Part shown: positions 22,778 through 34,833 of the stretch, in pieces
How the letters are laid out: every line of letters starts with the position of its first letter
How positions within the stretch are numbered: the first letter of the stretch is position 1
Assembly (NCBI GenBank): GCA_036346255.1
Contig: CM070633.1
Location: 35,680,192-35,744,191, forward strand
Reading direction: 5' to 3'
Length of the DNA stretch: 64,000 bases
Origin: Ampelocalamus luodianensis
Taxonomy: Eukaryota; Streptophyta; Magnoliopsida; Poales; Poaceae
Notes under the pieces: generated by a model
Told to the model about the DNA's origin: nothing
Seen by the model: the letters and a program-made list of their open reading frames with translations, nothing else
Database searches by the model: none
Position numbers and translations under genes: made by a program

Positions 22778-22785
22778 TATAAAAA
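22778..22785 (+). promoter_or_regulatory. TATA box of the antisense gene in the Tat element
   Basis: TATAAAAA, 134 bp upstream of the ATG at 22920, followed by a pyrimidine-rich leader. It faces opposite to gag-pol. Confidence 0.65.
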
Positions 22786-24176
22786 CCCTTAGCGTGCGGC
22801 CATATGGTTTTTACGCTTTGTCGAATCTTCTTTCACTTTCTTGCAAAAAAACTCCTCTGACCTCCTACCATTCTTTCACCAAAAATTTTCCCTAACCTCC
22901 CTCTGCCTGAAATCCAACAATGTCAGACTCAATCACCAAGTGGTTGGTTTCCGACCTGAGCAGGAAGAAGCTGAAGACTTTGGAGGAGATCGGGATGCTT
23001 CCTGACAAGAACTTGATCAAATGGAGGTCAGCGACTGGGGAGTATTTTCCAAGCAGGGAAGAGGGAGAAATCCTCGTCTTTCTTGCCTATATCGAGTGCG
23101 GGCTCAGATTCCCAACTCACAAATTCTTCTGCAAGGTTCTTGAATACTACGGAGTTGAATTGGTGAACCTAGCCCCCAACTGCATTACCAACCTAGGGAT
23201 TTGACCGAATCTGAAGGTCCTTAGGTATTTCTACAAGATGGCGAGGTCGGGGAAGTTTTAAGATCGAGGTGTCCGACTAGAGTGGGGTGAATAGGCGGTT
23301 TTAAAACTTTCTTTTGTCTAAAATCGATTTTTAATGCGGAAGCTAAACAATACGGTTTTGCACAATTAAAACCTAAATCAATCTAGTCTCAACTAAGTGT
23401 ACCAACACAATATAAGATTAGCAATCAAGCAATCATGCACATATGAATAAGCAATTGAATTCTATGAATGTAAATTGCATAAGAGTAAAGCATAAGAATG
23501 CAAACCACAATTGACACATCGATGTTTTACCGTGGTGTTCGGAGACTTGCTGGTCTCCCCTAATCCACGTTGAGGTAAACCCAAACTAATTGGGCCGGCT
23601 CCACAAATTAAGCCTTCCTTCGAGGTAAGTCCAAACTAATTGGACCGGTTCCACACCGAACCAACATCTCAATCCACTAGGTGTAACACTGATGAGGACA
23701 TGACCTCTATGGATACAACTATATTTGCTATGTTTAATGTTCTAAGTATAAGAGCTCGTACGCTTCACTTAAATTATAAGGTGAGCTCGTTTTTAGGAGT
23801 GTCTTTATATTATATGAACTATATGATGCTACCTAATGATGAAATATATATATGTGCAGCACCATGTCACTTTTGGTCCAAGAGAATCAAGCGGTTTGAG
23901 CTGGACTGTTTTGGAATCGATTCGGCCTCAGAATCAGCCCGACAGCATCAACTTAAATCAGGCATAACTTTCTCATACGGTGTCCGTTTGAGGTCCACAA
24001 GTACTTGATTGAAAGGTTATTTCGTCCTCTTTCCAACGGATCCGGCCTCATCTTCAAATTCCTTCTGGACTGATCGCAATCATCAAAAGAAGACGCCATA
24101 TCAATTGTTTGGGCCAATCTGGGCTTTGTAATCATACTGAACTCGGCCTATCTGCCATCGGGCCACTTGGGGGTGC

Positions 24177-24202
24177 GGTTACTGTTCACGTGAACAGTAA
24201 CC
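24177..24202. promoter_or_regulatory. 26-bp perfect palindrome centred on CACGTG
   Basis: GGTTACTGTTCAC and its exact reverse complement meet at CACGTG (24187-24192). It lies about 55 bp upstream of the TATA-like CCTATTTAAGG (24255) in the plus-strand LTR part, a position fitting a G-box-type control site. Confidence 0.75.
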
Positions 24203-24681
24203 TACGAGTTTAATCCCACCCCGCTAGTTATATTAGTTGTGTGGCTCCTCATCCCCTATTTAAGGAGGCCGCACCCCCTCTAGTTTTCTTGGATTTTGTT
24301 TATGTTTAGTTTGCCTTCGTTGCAACTTGTATCTTTTGCGTGTGTCGACTAGACCACCCAATTAAGATCCTTATTCAGAATCCCAACTCAATTCAAATAT
24401 TTCAATTCTTATTTGCAATTTCAGATTGCTTTATCTTGTTCTTGCGTGCTTCTTCGGTGTATGCAGGAATCGACCTTCGTGGTCGAGTCAGCGGGTATTC
24501 GTGCACGGTTGATAACGACTGTCGGCGATTCGGCGATTGCGTGGTTTCGAGCCTTGCGTGTTCGTAGCCAGGATCGTGAGAGTTGAGCGACGCCTACCGA
24601 ACTTATCGTTCTCATCGAAAGATCGGGCCAACAATCGGACCTTCGGGTTCATCAAACACCCTGGCTATCCAGGAGCCAAAA

Positions 24682-26810
24682 TGTTACCTAAAGAGTCTAA
24701 CATACATCCACAATCATAAGAATTGAAGCAATAATCCAAGTTATAACGAATGGAAAGTGAATCGCTCATAAGGCATAAAAACACAAATAAAATCTGAACC
24801 TATGCAGGTCAAGTATCACAGCAGAACATAAACATCCATGACCAAACAGAAGACATCATCCACATGACGCCTCAATTATTACAGTTTATCTCTAAACAAA
24901 TAAGGAACTCAACCAAATTCTATTATTGAAACTGGAATATGGTGATGTGTGTGTAGTGCATGTCTACTCCCTCCCGATAGAATTATCATCAACGACCACC
25001 TAAAACAAAACAACAAATAAGAGTGAGTCCGGGACTCAGCAAGTACAACGAATACAAGAACACACTTCATGTAAAACTATGGTACAAAGAAGTATCTGAA
25101 AGAAAGAACTGTAATGCATGGATGCCATGAATTGATTGGACTGCACTCGAGCTTATACCGGTATAGCAAGTGACACACCGTCGGTGTTCACTTAAGCCGT
25201 ATTTATCGAAATCGGGGATCAAAATACCGTATGAAGAACGTTTCATCGGTGTCCAAAACGCCCACATTGGAATGGTGGGACTTCACTTGCCCATCTTTGG
25301 AATTGATGGGACTTTAGACTCCACTCCGTGGAGCTCCACTCCGTGGGCGGAACATGAACAAGAATGCATGAATAAATTTATGAACAATGGTTAATATCAT
25401 CTCCACACATATGAAAGAGCGTACACAAAGAACATAATCATCATAACCTTCTTGTCTACCATAACCTCCACTCCGTGGACATTCCACTCCGTGGATAGCA
25501 TATGAACATTAAGCGTCTCACATATCAATAAAACACCATACCAATCAACGAGCATCCGGGTTTACAAAACACACATAAGTCATTGTACTTGCCTTTAGCG
25601 TTGCGATGCGTTGGGAGGCAACGAAGAAGCCGCTAACCTTGGCGCCTCACCCCTACACCAAAGTTACTCAATAAGAACCAAGTCATCAAGACACTACTCG
25701 CATCGCCCTAACTCATAACCCCAATTCCACCATCTAAAATATACCCGTTACTTTGAATTAAACCACATTCTAGCATAAAGTCTATACGGACAACAGCGGT
25801 ATAAATGGCATAACTTTTGATCTAAAACTCGAAAAGGGGTGTTCTCAGGTTTGATTGAAAGGTAATGAAATTATCTACAACAACCTAGTTGATGGAAACC
25901 TCGAATTCTATATGTATCAATTTCCACAAGACCCACAAACACTGTCTGTCAGAACTTCCGGCAATTCTGGACAGCAGCACGGAAAGTGCCATAACTTTTA
26001 ATTGGCTACACCAAAATTTGCGTTCTTTAACAATATCAAAATCTAAAACCAAGGCCTACAATAACCTAGTTGGGTGAAAGCCCGGAATTTTCCATTATCC
26101 CACTCATATTTTAAAAGGCAACTTGACAGTTCATTCTCGTCAGGATTCTGGACAGCAGAGACGAAAACTATCATAACTTTTGATCCGTATGTCGGAATTT
26201 AGTGTTCTTGGCGGCCACCGAAAGCTAAGATCAATATATACAAAACTCTAGGTGATGGACAACCCAAATTCGGCCTCTAAGATCACAAAACAGGCCACGC
26301 AACATTCGGGACAGAACTAAAATTCTAACGGCAGCAATTCAATCCAATCAAACTAATCGAATTCGCATCTGAAACAACCTAAACAGCGAGGGAAATCAAT
26401 CATTACCCTTGTAGAACCATCGGAGATCGCTGATCAAATCCCACGAAGAAATTCTCCTTCAATCCTCTCTTCCTTCCTCTTCTTCTTCTTCCCACGGTCG
26501 GCCTGGCGGCAGGGAAGATGGCGCGGGAGAGGAGGAGCAGCAGCGGCGGAGGCAGCTGTAGCACGCCGCTCAGAGCACGAGGCTCTTGTAGCACGGCGGC
26601 TACTGTAGCAAATGGGGCTAGGGTTTGGTCCCCTCCCCTCCCTTGCCTTCTAATGGGCTGCCGGCCCACTCATGGGCCTTGGGCCACTATGGCTGGCTCC
26701 TCTCTTCTCGAATATGGGTTGGCGGCCCATACTTCTCCTAAAATTCTGAATTTTAACTTATTTCCTCTCTAATCTTTACAGCATTCGATATCGAATAATC
26801 GGGTATTACA
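24682..26810 (-). mobile_element. LTR, TGTAATACCCG family, minus orientation
   Basis: Right end GGGTATTACA (TGTAATACCC inverted), left end TGTTACC. Shares with 29377-31474 the stretch GACTCAGCAAGTAC / GACCCAGCAAGTAC about 350 bp in, several CATAACTTTTGATC/GGACAGCAG blocks, and GCTACTGTAGC motifs near the right end. Its own left flank (CAAAA) does not match its right flank. Confidence 0.65.
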
Positions 26811-27229
26811 CTAGGGTTGCTCCTTCCTCCACTCCGGAGATGGCGACACCAAACCACTCACAAACAACCCGGGTCTTCTCACAAGCTTCTTTGAGAAGAT
26901 CACCGACGCACGATGCCTCCACACCATCTAGGTGTCGGCAAACACCAAGAGTAACAAGTCCAAGCCTTTCGCTTGACTCTCACCGAGTGCAACGAATGCA
27001 CAAATGGATACTCAATCCAATTCACCACCTAAGGCAACACATGCACTTAGGGTTTGCCTCTCAAAGCTTACTAAGTACAACACATGCACAAAGTAGTGTA
27101 GAGGGCTTGCTGTTTGCTCAAAGAATAGAATGGGACTCCAACTTCTCTCCCTCACACGGCCAAGGTGGGTATATATAGCCCACACACAAAAACTATCCGT
27201 TGGGCGAAAGTCTGCTGAGAAAACATGAC

Positions 27230-28100
27230 AAATGGTACTACCGCCAACTAATGGCTGGTACTATTGTACTTGACTCAACGGTCGAAAGACAACAACTGAC
27301 AAAGCTCTGAACTAGCTGTTGCAAAGTCGGCGCGGTACTACCGTCAAGCAATACACGGTAGTTTCGCTATTCCAGTAGTTCCGCTCAAAGAGCCTGGTAC
27401 TACCGCACTTCCAAAAGAGCCAACATGTTACAAAAACATGTCTTTTGGAAAACTTGTACCGCCACTTAGGCCGATACAACCGAGTTGCGGTAGTTTTGTT
27501 CAAACTACGCCGGTACTACCATTCTTCCAAGAGAGCAACGAATGCCTCTCTGGAAAACACGTACCGCACGATGTTCGGAACATCCGGGTTGCGGTAGTTT
27601 CGCTCAAGGAATGCTGGTACTACCGCTTAGCAAAGAGAGCAACACATGCTCGAAAACACTTGTTCTGGAAATAACGTATTGCCACTTAATCGGTACAACC
27701 GATGTGCAGTAGTTCCGCTCACACAGAGCTGGTACAACCGCCACACGGTAGTTCTGCTTAAGACATGCCGGTACTACCGTTTTACCAGAGCAACAACACC
27801 AACCTCAAGGATCAGCTATGCCACGTGGACCGCTCAGATTCAACGAAACAATCGGACCACACGTTATAGCCACACGATCAGGGCTATCAACCGGATGTCC
27901 GAACGTCACCCGGTAGTTCCGCCAAAGAACTACGGTACTACCGCAGCGCTGTAGTTCCTCATAGTACGGTAGTTCCTCATAGTACACACCGGTACTACCG
28001 CACTTCCAAGTGAGCAACACATGCTTCTTTGGAAAACATGTACCGTCACTTAGGCCGGTACAACCGTGTTGCGGTAGTTCCGCTCAGTACATTGTGGTAC
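27230..28100. repeat. tandem ~120-bp cassettes built on GGTACTACCGC inverted motifs
   Basis: About six cassettes. Each has GGTACTACCGC, a TTCCAAnAGAGCAACnnATG block, the partly complementary TCTTTGGAAAAC, then GTACCGCCACTTAGGCCGG and GCGGTAGTTCCGCTC. The outer motifs are inverted copies (GCGGTAGT/ACTACCGC) and the inner TTCCAA..TTGGAA arms can pair. Confidence 0.75.
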
Positions 28101-28399
28101 TTCTGATGTTCCTGAGAAAAGCACAAACTGGCTTTCAAGGAACAACGCAATTGCAAAGCACATTTGCCAATTGATGCAAGATGCACACAAGGGCTAAAGT
28201 GAGATTCTCAACAAGTTGCAAAATACATTTGCCAACTCTTAGAATCACACTACCACAAGGAATAAGGTACATGGACTAAAACCATTTGCAAACTCAAGTC
28301 ACATGCTACAAGGATAAGGCATAAGCCTCAACTATTTGCAAAACACATTCGCAAATATAGGCAACATGCTAACAAGAGCTAGAGCAAACTGAATTGAGC

Positions 28400-29123
28400 T
28401 ATCAACACATGATGAGACTCAAGCTACTGGACAAAGACTCATCTTAATAGTATGACAACCTATACTAGCAATCCAGTCTCCAACCAAATACCAAGACTGG
28501 TAAAAGACTAGGAACACATCCTTAGCCCTAGCTAGTCATACCTTTGCCTTGCACATCTCTTGAAGCTTGATGACACACATCCTCACTTCAAGTCCGGGTT
28601 ATTGACTTGATAATAATCAACACATGATGATCTTCCACTTTGGGATCTTGACTTGATGCTCATCAACACATGATGACATCCTTCATCCGAGTCTTATCAT
28701 GCATCAACACATGATGCATCCTTCGTTTGCTCTCCATCCACACATGATGGATTTTCTCTTTTGATGATCAACTCATGACCATCTCCTCTTCTTGAACATC
28801 ATCAACAAATGATGATTTCCTTTTCTTCACATCCTTGACTTAGATATGCATCTTTCCATGATGCACTCTTCCACTTGACTTCCATCAACACATGATGGGT
28901 CTTCTCTTAACTTGATGATCAACTCATGATCCTCTCCTCTTCTTGAACTTGATGTGCATCAATACATGATGCATCCTTTACTTCAAGCTCTCGATCTTCA
29001 ATATCATCAACACATGATGATCTTGATTACTTCGGGATCTTTGCTTGAACATCATCAACACATGACGATTTCCTCTTCATTCCGAATCTTGACTTGATGA
29101 CAATCAACTCATGATGTCATCAA
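28400..29123. repeat. array of ~15 short inverted repeats, ATCA-ACACA-TGAT core
   Basis: Units spaced roughly 35-60 bp share the core ATCA, loop ACACA (or ACTCA, ATACA, ACAAA), TGAT. The arms extend outward with different but matching bases: ATGCATCA/TGATGCAT at 28699-28719, TCCATC/GATGGA at 28733-28751, and TTGATGACAATCA/TGATGTCATCAA at 29095-29123. Between units CTTGACTTGAT and TCTTC-rich text recurs. Lies inside the 23257-33221 element. Confidence 0.8.
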
Positions 29124-29376
29124 GGTCTTCATCACAATAGAACTCAACCTATTTCATCCAACTCATAGAAAATGTTAGTTCCACAATATGATTATCATTA
29201 ATTACCACTACATACCATTAACTCATAATGGTGGGACAAAATACCACAATCTTTCTCTCTTTGGTAATTGATGACAACCATCTCTTTTACAAATAATTGA
29301 ATAAAGATTGGTATGAGTATATATAAACTACACAAGTTGTATATACTCAAAAGATATATAACCATATATGAACTAC
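29050..29376. repeat. 327-bp direct duplication, copy 1
   Basis: From CATCATCAACACATGACG to CATATATGAACTAC, directly left of the LTR at 29377. Near-identical to 31475-31802 and 32138-32464. Confidence 0.92.
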
Positions 29377-31474
29377 TGACTTTCGGCAGAACCTCCTTTG
29401 TATGGCTAACTATACAGAGGTTCCAACAGTAAAAAAGAATATCATAACCAAATATTTCAACATCCAGTATCATCAATAAGCATTCAAAACCTGCTAATCA
29501 ACTAAAGCATATTCAAAGATATCCAAAATATACTACTCATCCTTATTACAAATTATTCGAAGCATGAAGCATAACCATAATAAATTCCTGAGCGGTTTGC
29601 TTATTTAATAATGAACGATCTAAAATTTAATCAACTTTTAAAGATGCGTGGCTGTGTGTGAAACCAACCCAAGTCTACTCTCTCCTATGCATGCTGTGCT
29701 TCCAAAGAGTACCTAAACAAACACAGCAAAAGCAAAGGCGAGCCCAAAGACCCAGCAAGTACCAAAAATGAAACATTAAACTCACGATTATAGCAACAAC
29801 ATCCAAATCCAAGCTTTACTCCAAATCATATCACATGTTTGTGTAATGCAAAAATGCAATGCATCTTTTTCTCTTTTACTCTTTTTACATTTTACCGATA
29901 ACGCGAGGAATACAACCGTTGTTGTATACCCTTGCCTGTGCCCTCTAGCACAGGGACCAAGAGCTTATACTTCATATGTATAGGGACCACAACCCATCCT
30001 CTTCATGATGGAGACCTCTAATCAATGCCTACACACCACGAGCGTAGGGACCACAAGCCCGTCACTCACATGACGAGGACCTCAAATATACATGCCGGTC
30101 ACCACGTGACCAAGCCTCAAGTATGTTCTCAATGTGCGCATAAACAATTACACTATCTTTCAATAACATGAATAGCAACAACACCATACATGAATAACAA
30201 TTAATCATATCTCAAGCATTCACCATCCTTAATCATACATATCACACTATCAACCATGTATAGCTAATATGAATCAAAATACTAGCACTGTCTATCAAAC
30301 ATTCATAAATATTCTATCAATTAGAGTACTTGCCTTAACCGCGTGAGAACGGAGGATGTGAAGAGGGTGCTGCCTCCGAGACCAATCCCCCCCATAAATT
30401 CATTTAAAAGCATACTAAGACAACAGTAATGGACCAAACAAACAATATAAGCAAACACGAACTAGCAATAGTTTTTAACACGATCCCAGCTCCAATTCCT
30501 AAATGTCGATCTATCCCCTTTGTGGACAGTCACGTTCTAAAATTCATATCTTTTAGTACATGAGTCCAAATGAGGTGTTCTTGGACTTATTTGAAATGTT
30601 ATCAATTTTTTCAACTAAACCTAGTTGATGAGCCTTCTTGATTCAGCCATCTAGTACCACTATCAAGCTAAATAACAGAACATCAATTTCACGTCAGGTT
30701 CTCTGGACAGTACACTAAAACTACCATAACGTTCAGCACAGTTGTCCAAATTTTACGTTCTTGAGCTTCCCTGAGAGCGATGACAATTATCTACAACTTT
30801 TGTTATAGTGAGACCTCCCAGAAACTCATGTATCTATCAGTTTAAGCCTGATTACTAAAAACTGTCATAAACGTAGCAGATTTACGGAACAGCAGCGCTA
30901 CGAAATTTATAACTTTTGAACCGCTCATCCAAACGATGTGATCTAAGACTATATTGAAAGCTAAAGACGTTACCTACAAATCTCTAGGAGATAGACAGAT
31001 CAAATTTTGTAGTTAACATCCTCAAAATAGCCGAGCAATACAGACTGCCAGAAACCGATCTAATACCGATATTGCCAAATCGCGAAACTACACGACTAAT
31101 CGAACGAGATCATGGGTTACCCTTGGAGAACGAGATGACAAACGCGGAGACCCAGCGAGGCTCCTCCCTTTCCTTCCCTTTTCCTTCTCCCCTTCTTCTT
31201 CCTTCGTCTCCTTCCTTTCTCCTCTTGGCATGGTAGCAGGGAAGGGGATTGCTACAGTACCAGTGTGCTACAGTCAGTGGCGCTACAGTAGCAGGGCGAT
31301 GTTACTGTAGCAGGTGCTAGGGTTTGGACTCCCCTCCCTCTTAAGTTGGGCTTCCCCACATGGGCTATGGGCCGGCGGCCCACTACTCTCCTCAACTCAC
31401 TAAATTCTGAAATTTCACTCTTAAATACCTCTTCTAATCCCTCAATTATTTATTTAATTAAACGGGGTATTACA
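29377..31474 (-). mobile_element. LTR, TGTAATACCC family, flanked by 327-bp duplications
   Basis: A 2098-bp TG...CA sequence, TGACTTTCGG to GGGTATTACA. No 5-bp target duplication: the left flank is ACTAC, the right flank CATCA. Instead the complete 327-bp flank is repeated on the right. Same family as 24682-26810. No coding region. Confidence 0.8.
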
Positions 31475-31802
31475 CATCATCAACACATGATGATTTCCTC
31501 TTCATCCTGAATCTTGACTTGATGACAATCAACTCATGATGTCATCCAAGGTCTTCATCACAATAGAACTCAACCTATTTCATCTAACTCATAGAAAATG
31601 TTAGTTCCACAATATGATTATCATTAATTACCACTACATACCATTAACTCATAATGGTGGGACAAAATACCACAATCTTTCCCTCTTTGGTAATTGATGA
31701 TAACCATCTCTTTTACAAATAATTGAATAAAGATTGGTATGGGTATATATAAACTACACAAGTTGTATATACTCAAAAGATATATGACCATATATGAGCT
31801 AC
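31475..31802. repeat. 327-bp direct duplication, copy 2
   Basis: Near-identical to 29050-29376 (one extra base and a few substitutions); lies between the full LTR and its deleted copy. Confidence 0.92.
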
Positions 31803-32137
31803 TGACTTTCGGCAGAACCTCCTTTGTATGGCTAACTATACGGAGGTTCCAACAGTAAAAAAGAATATCATAACCAAATATTCCAACATCCAGTATCATC
31901 AATAAGCATTCAAAACCTGCTAATCGACTAAAGCATATTCAAATATATCCAAAATATGCTACTCATCCTTCCTTTCCTTCCTTTTTTCCTTCTCCCCTTC
32001 TTCTTAAATTGGGCTCCCCCACTTGGGCTATGGGCCAGCGGCCCACTACTCTCCTCAACTCACTAAATTCTGAAATTTCACTCTTAAATACCTCTTCTAA
32101 TCTCTCAATTATTTATTTAATTAAACAGGGTATTACA
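31803..32137 (-). mobile_element. internally deleted copy of the LTR at 29377-31474
   Basis: 335 bp retaining both ends: TGACTTTCGG through CTACTCATCCTT, then directly CCTTCCTTTTTTCCTTCTCC and the right end CAGGGTATTACA. About 1.75 kb of the middle is missing; the break lies in a CCTT-rich stretch near 31966-31985. Confidence 0.88.
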
Positions 32138-32464
32138 CATCATCAACACATGATGATTTTCTCTTCATCCTGAATCTTGACTTGATGACAATCAACTCAT
32201 GATGTCATCCAAGGTTTCATCACAATAGAACTAAACCTATTTCATCCAACTCGTACAAAATGTTAGTTCCACAATATGATTGTCATTAATTACCACTACA
32301 TACCATTAACTCATAATGGTGGGATAAAATACCACAATCTTTCCCTCTTTGGTAATTGATAACAACCATCTCTTTTACAAATAATTGATAAAAGATTGGT
32401 ATGAGTATATATAAACTACACAAATTGTATATACTCAAAAGATATATGACCATATATGAACTAC
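32138..32464. repeat. 327-bp direct duplication, copy 3
   Basis: Third copy; unlike the others it runs on into element sequence (CCAAGTTATATATACTC), so it marks the original uninterrupted site. Confidence 0.9.
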
Positions 32465-32703
32465 CCAAGTTATATATACTCAACGATATATTTCAATGTA
32501 AAGATCCTTAATGTATGAGGACAAAAGAATATGGATCAATACTAATGAAACCACAAAACATAGTTTGAACTCCCCCGAAATGTGTGCATACACGAATGTG
32601 TAGCAGGAACATATGCACATATTCAAGTTAAACTCTTGGCAAAGTTTAACCTATATTTTGGATCCAAAGAATGCAATAAGATATAAGAATAAGATGTAGT
32701 ATT

Positions 32704-33195
32704 GCATACCTCTTTTATTTGTCATTATATCCAAATGAGACTAAACAACGAGATATAGGAATAGAAGAGTTAGTCTCACAAATAAATTTATCATTATGAA
32801 TGCATACTTGTTTGGATTTTTTTTCCTTTTATATCCAAGCTGAGACTAAACAAGATATAACAATAGAAGTGTTAGTCTCACAAATAGATTTGCCATTAGT
32901 ATACATACCTCTTTTGCTTTTTTATATCCAAACGAGACTAAACAACGAGATATAGCAATAGAAGAGTTAGTCTCGTAAATAAATTTATCATTATGAATGC
33001 ATACCTGTTTGGATTTTTTCCTTTTATATGAAAGCTGAGACTAAACAAGGTATAACAATAGAAGTGTTAGTCTCACAAATAGATTTGTCATTAGTATGCA
33101 TACCTCTTTTGCTTTTCACCTTTATATCCAATTTGAGACTAAACAATATGTATAACAATTGAGGTGTTAGTCTTACAAGTAGATTTGTCATTAAT
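32704..33195. repeat. five ~99-bp tandem units in an alternating A-B-A-B-A order
   Basis: Units start at 32704, 32802, 32903, 32999 and 33098 with GCATAC. Units 1 and 3 share CAACGAGATATAG and AGAGTTAGTCTC; 2 and 4 share ATAACAATAGAAGTGTTAGT. Each unit has the inverted pair GAGACTAA ... TTAGTCTC. The related LTR at 55310-55435 has one unit only. Confidence 0.88.
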
Positions 33196-34833
33196 CACTA
33201 AAAGTGGGTCTAGATTCTTCAGAAGTCTACTGCTGGAGCTAGGGAGTGCTCTTTGTGTCTCCACGACAGAAAGGCCAACGAGTACATCTGGATGTAACCG
33301 AAGTACTCATGGTCGTCATGGAAGGAAAACTGGTTCTACATGACGGTCATGAAAGAAGACAACCTCTACTTCATCGGCAAGGTGGCTAGTGAAAATCCAA
33401 GATGGAGGTGGATGTGAGAGCCTAAGGATAAGGGCATGTTTCCCCAGATTTTGGCTGTTGTCTGATGAAGAGAGAATAGCAAGACTTCAGGTAGATAAGA
33501 TATTTCTCCTCGTCATCTTTTATATATCCTCCGATCAGTGTATAACTTATTTCAATACTAGATGGTTGGGTTAAGGGAAAAAGAGTCCACCAAGGGCTCT
33601 ACTCCGACCATAGTACCAATCGACTCGTGCTTAGAGACCACTCGAGATGACGATCTTCTAGAGGTAAGAATAGTATTGAAATGGAGCATATATTTTAGAT
33701 GAAAATTTCATCACCTAATCACATTTGAATTTATGACTTAGGTGGGAGAAAAGAAGAACCCACAGCTTAAAGCTGCGGTGGTCGTTGGCCCCAGAAAGGT
33801 CATTCATGACCTGACAGTCACTACCGAAGCGACTGTTCTGGAGGTCGACGAGACCACTCCCTCTGACCAGATGGTCAAAAGTCTTGCACTCGACAAGCTG
33901 GTCGATGACATCTCTTCTAACGTCTGGTCGATGGATGTGGGTGTCTTACTAGCCCCGCCTGTTCAAAACCGGTGAAATCGATAGGGAAGAAGAGAAAGGC
34001 AAGCGCTACAAACTATGCTCCCGCGCGCTTCAAGGTCCAGGCTAAGAAGAAGACCAGGTATGTATATGTATGAAAAAGACTTATGTAAATACATACCATT
34101 GATGTTTCTGGTGTTCTTGAATTTTGATTTCCTTTTCTTCTATTTGGATAGGACCAGAGCACTCTCGGAGGAAACTCCTGAGGTCGAAATGGTTGAGACA
34201 GCCCCCGAGCAGGCAGCGCTAGCACCTGCTCAGGAACCTGTGGTTGCTCCGACTCCTTCGAAGGAGGTGGAAGTTCTCGAGGAACTCCAGCAGGGTCTGA
34301 CCTTTGCTAGGGAATCTCCTCGGGCAGTACCCTCCCTTATTGCCATCGGTTCACCAATAGCAAGGAACTCGATGAGGCTTGGGGAAGGATAATGGATCAT
34401 TAAGCAGAGACGAATCCCGATACTATCTTCACTGAATACAATGACGTGACGATGCGGGTAAGCTTCCACAACCACTTTCATAGCCTTTTCCCTTAAAGTT
34501 TATGAAGAACTTAAAAGGAGTTTGCTATTTTTATAGCATATGGTGGAGAAGACGAGTTAGAAAGTAAGTACTTTCTTATTAACTCCTCTCATTTTGCTTA
34601 TTTTGCCTCTCTTTTGTTAATTAACTTATCTTATCATATTTGATAGATTTGGAGAAAATTAAAAAAGTGGTTGTGGCTAAGGAAGCTGTAATAACCAAGC
34701 TTGAAGAAGAATGCCAAGCAAAAGACCGGTCGATCGAATACTTGAGGACCAGGCACAAGGAAGTCATTGAGACTTTCGAGAAGAAGAATCAAGGTAACTG
34801 GTCTTAAACTTGACCATCATACTATCTTCTCTA

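Larger units (their letters stand above)
23682..26810. mobile_element. composite of two opposed LTRs sharing one 5-bp target duplication (CTAGG)
   Basis: Starts TGTAACACTGATGAGG and ends GGGTATTACA. CTAGG flanks it at 23677-23681 and 26811-26815, and the sequence across the empty site matches the related LTR at about 57120 (inverted), so the whole 3129 bp went in as a unit. The left ~1.0 kb reads as a plus-strand LTR (TATA-like CCTATTTAAGG at 24255). The right 2129 bp (24682-26810) is a minus-strand LTR of the same family as 29377-31474. Confidence 0.7.
23257..33221 (+). mobile_element. LTR-type insertion, GGTGAATAGG family, target duplication GAAGT, itself nested into
   Basis: Starts TTTAAGATCGAGG (TG changed to TT; the related copy at 57495 has TGTAAGATCGAGG) and ends CTAGATTCTTCA, flanked by GAAGT at 23252-23256 and 33222-33226. 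It sits in an exon of the antisense gene. About 3.7 kb is its own sequence; the rest is the composite insertion 23682-26810 and the duplicated LTR block 29377-32137. No coding region. Its own sequence holds three repeat arrays described separately. Confidence 0.85.

Noticed and set aside
28400..29123. CRISPR-like array
   Set aside because: Plant nuclear context, no cas genes, units vary in length and sequence, and the conserved part is an inverted repeat in an LTR-type element.
29371..31479. Standard 5-bp target duplication around the LTR at 29377
   Set aside because: Flanks are ACTAC and CATCA; no match in any nearby register.
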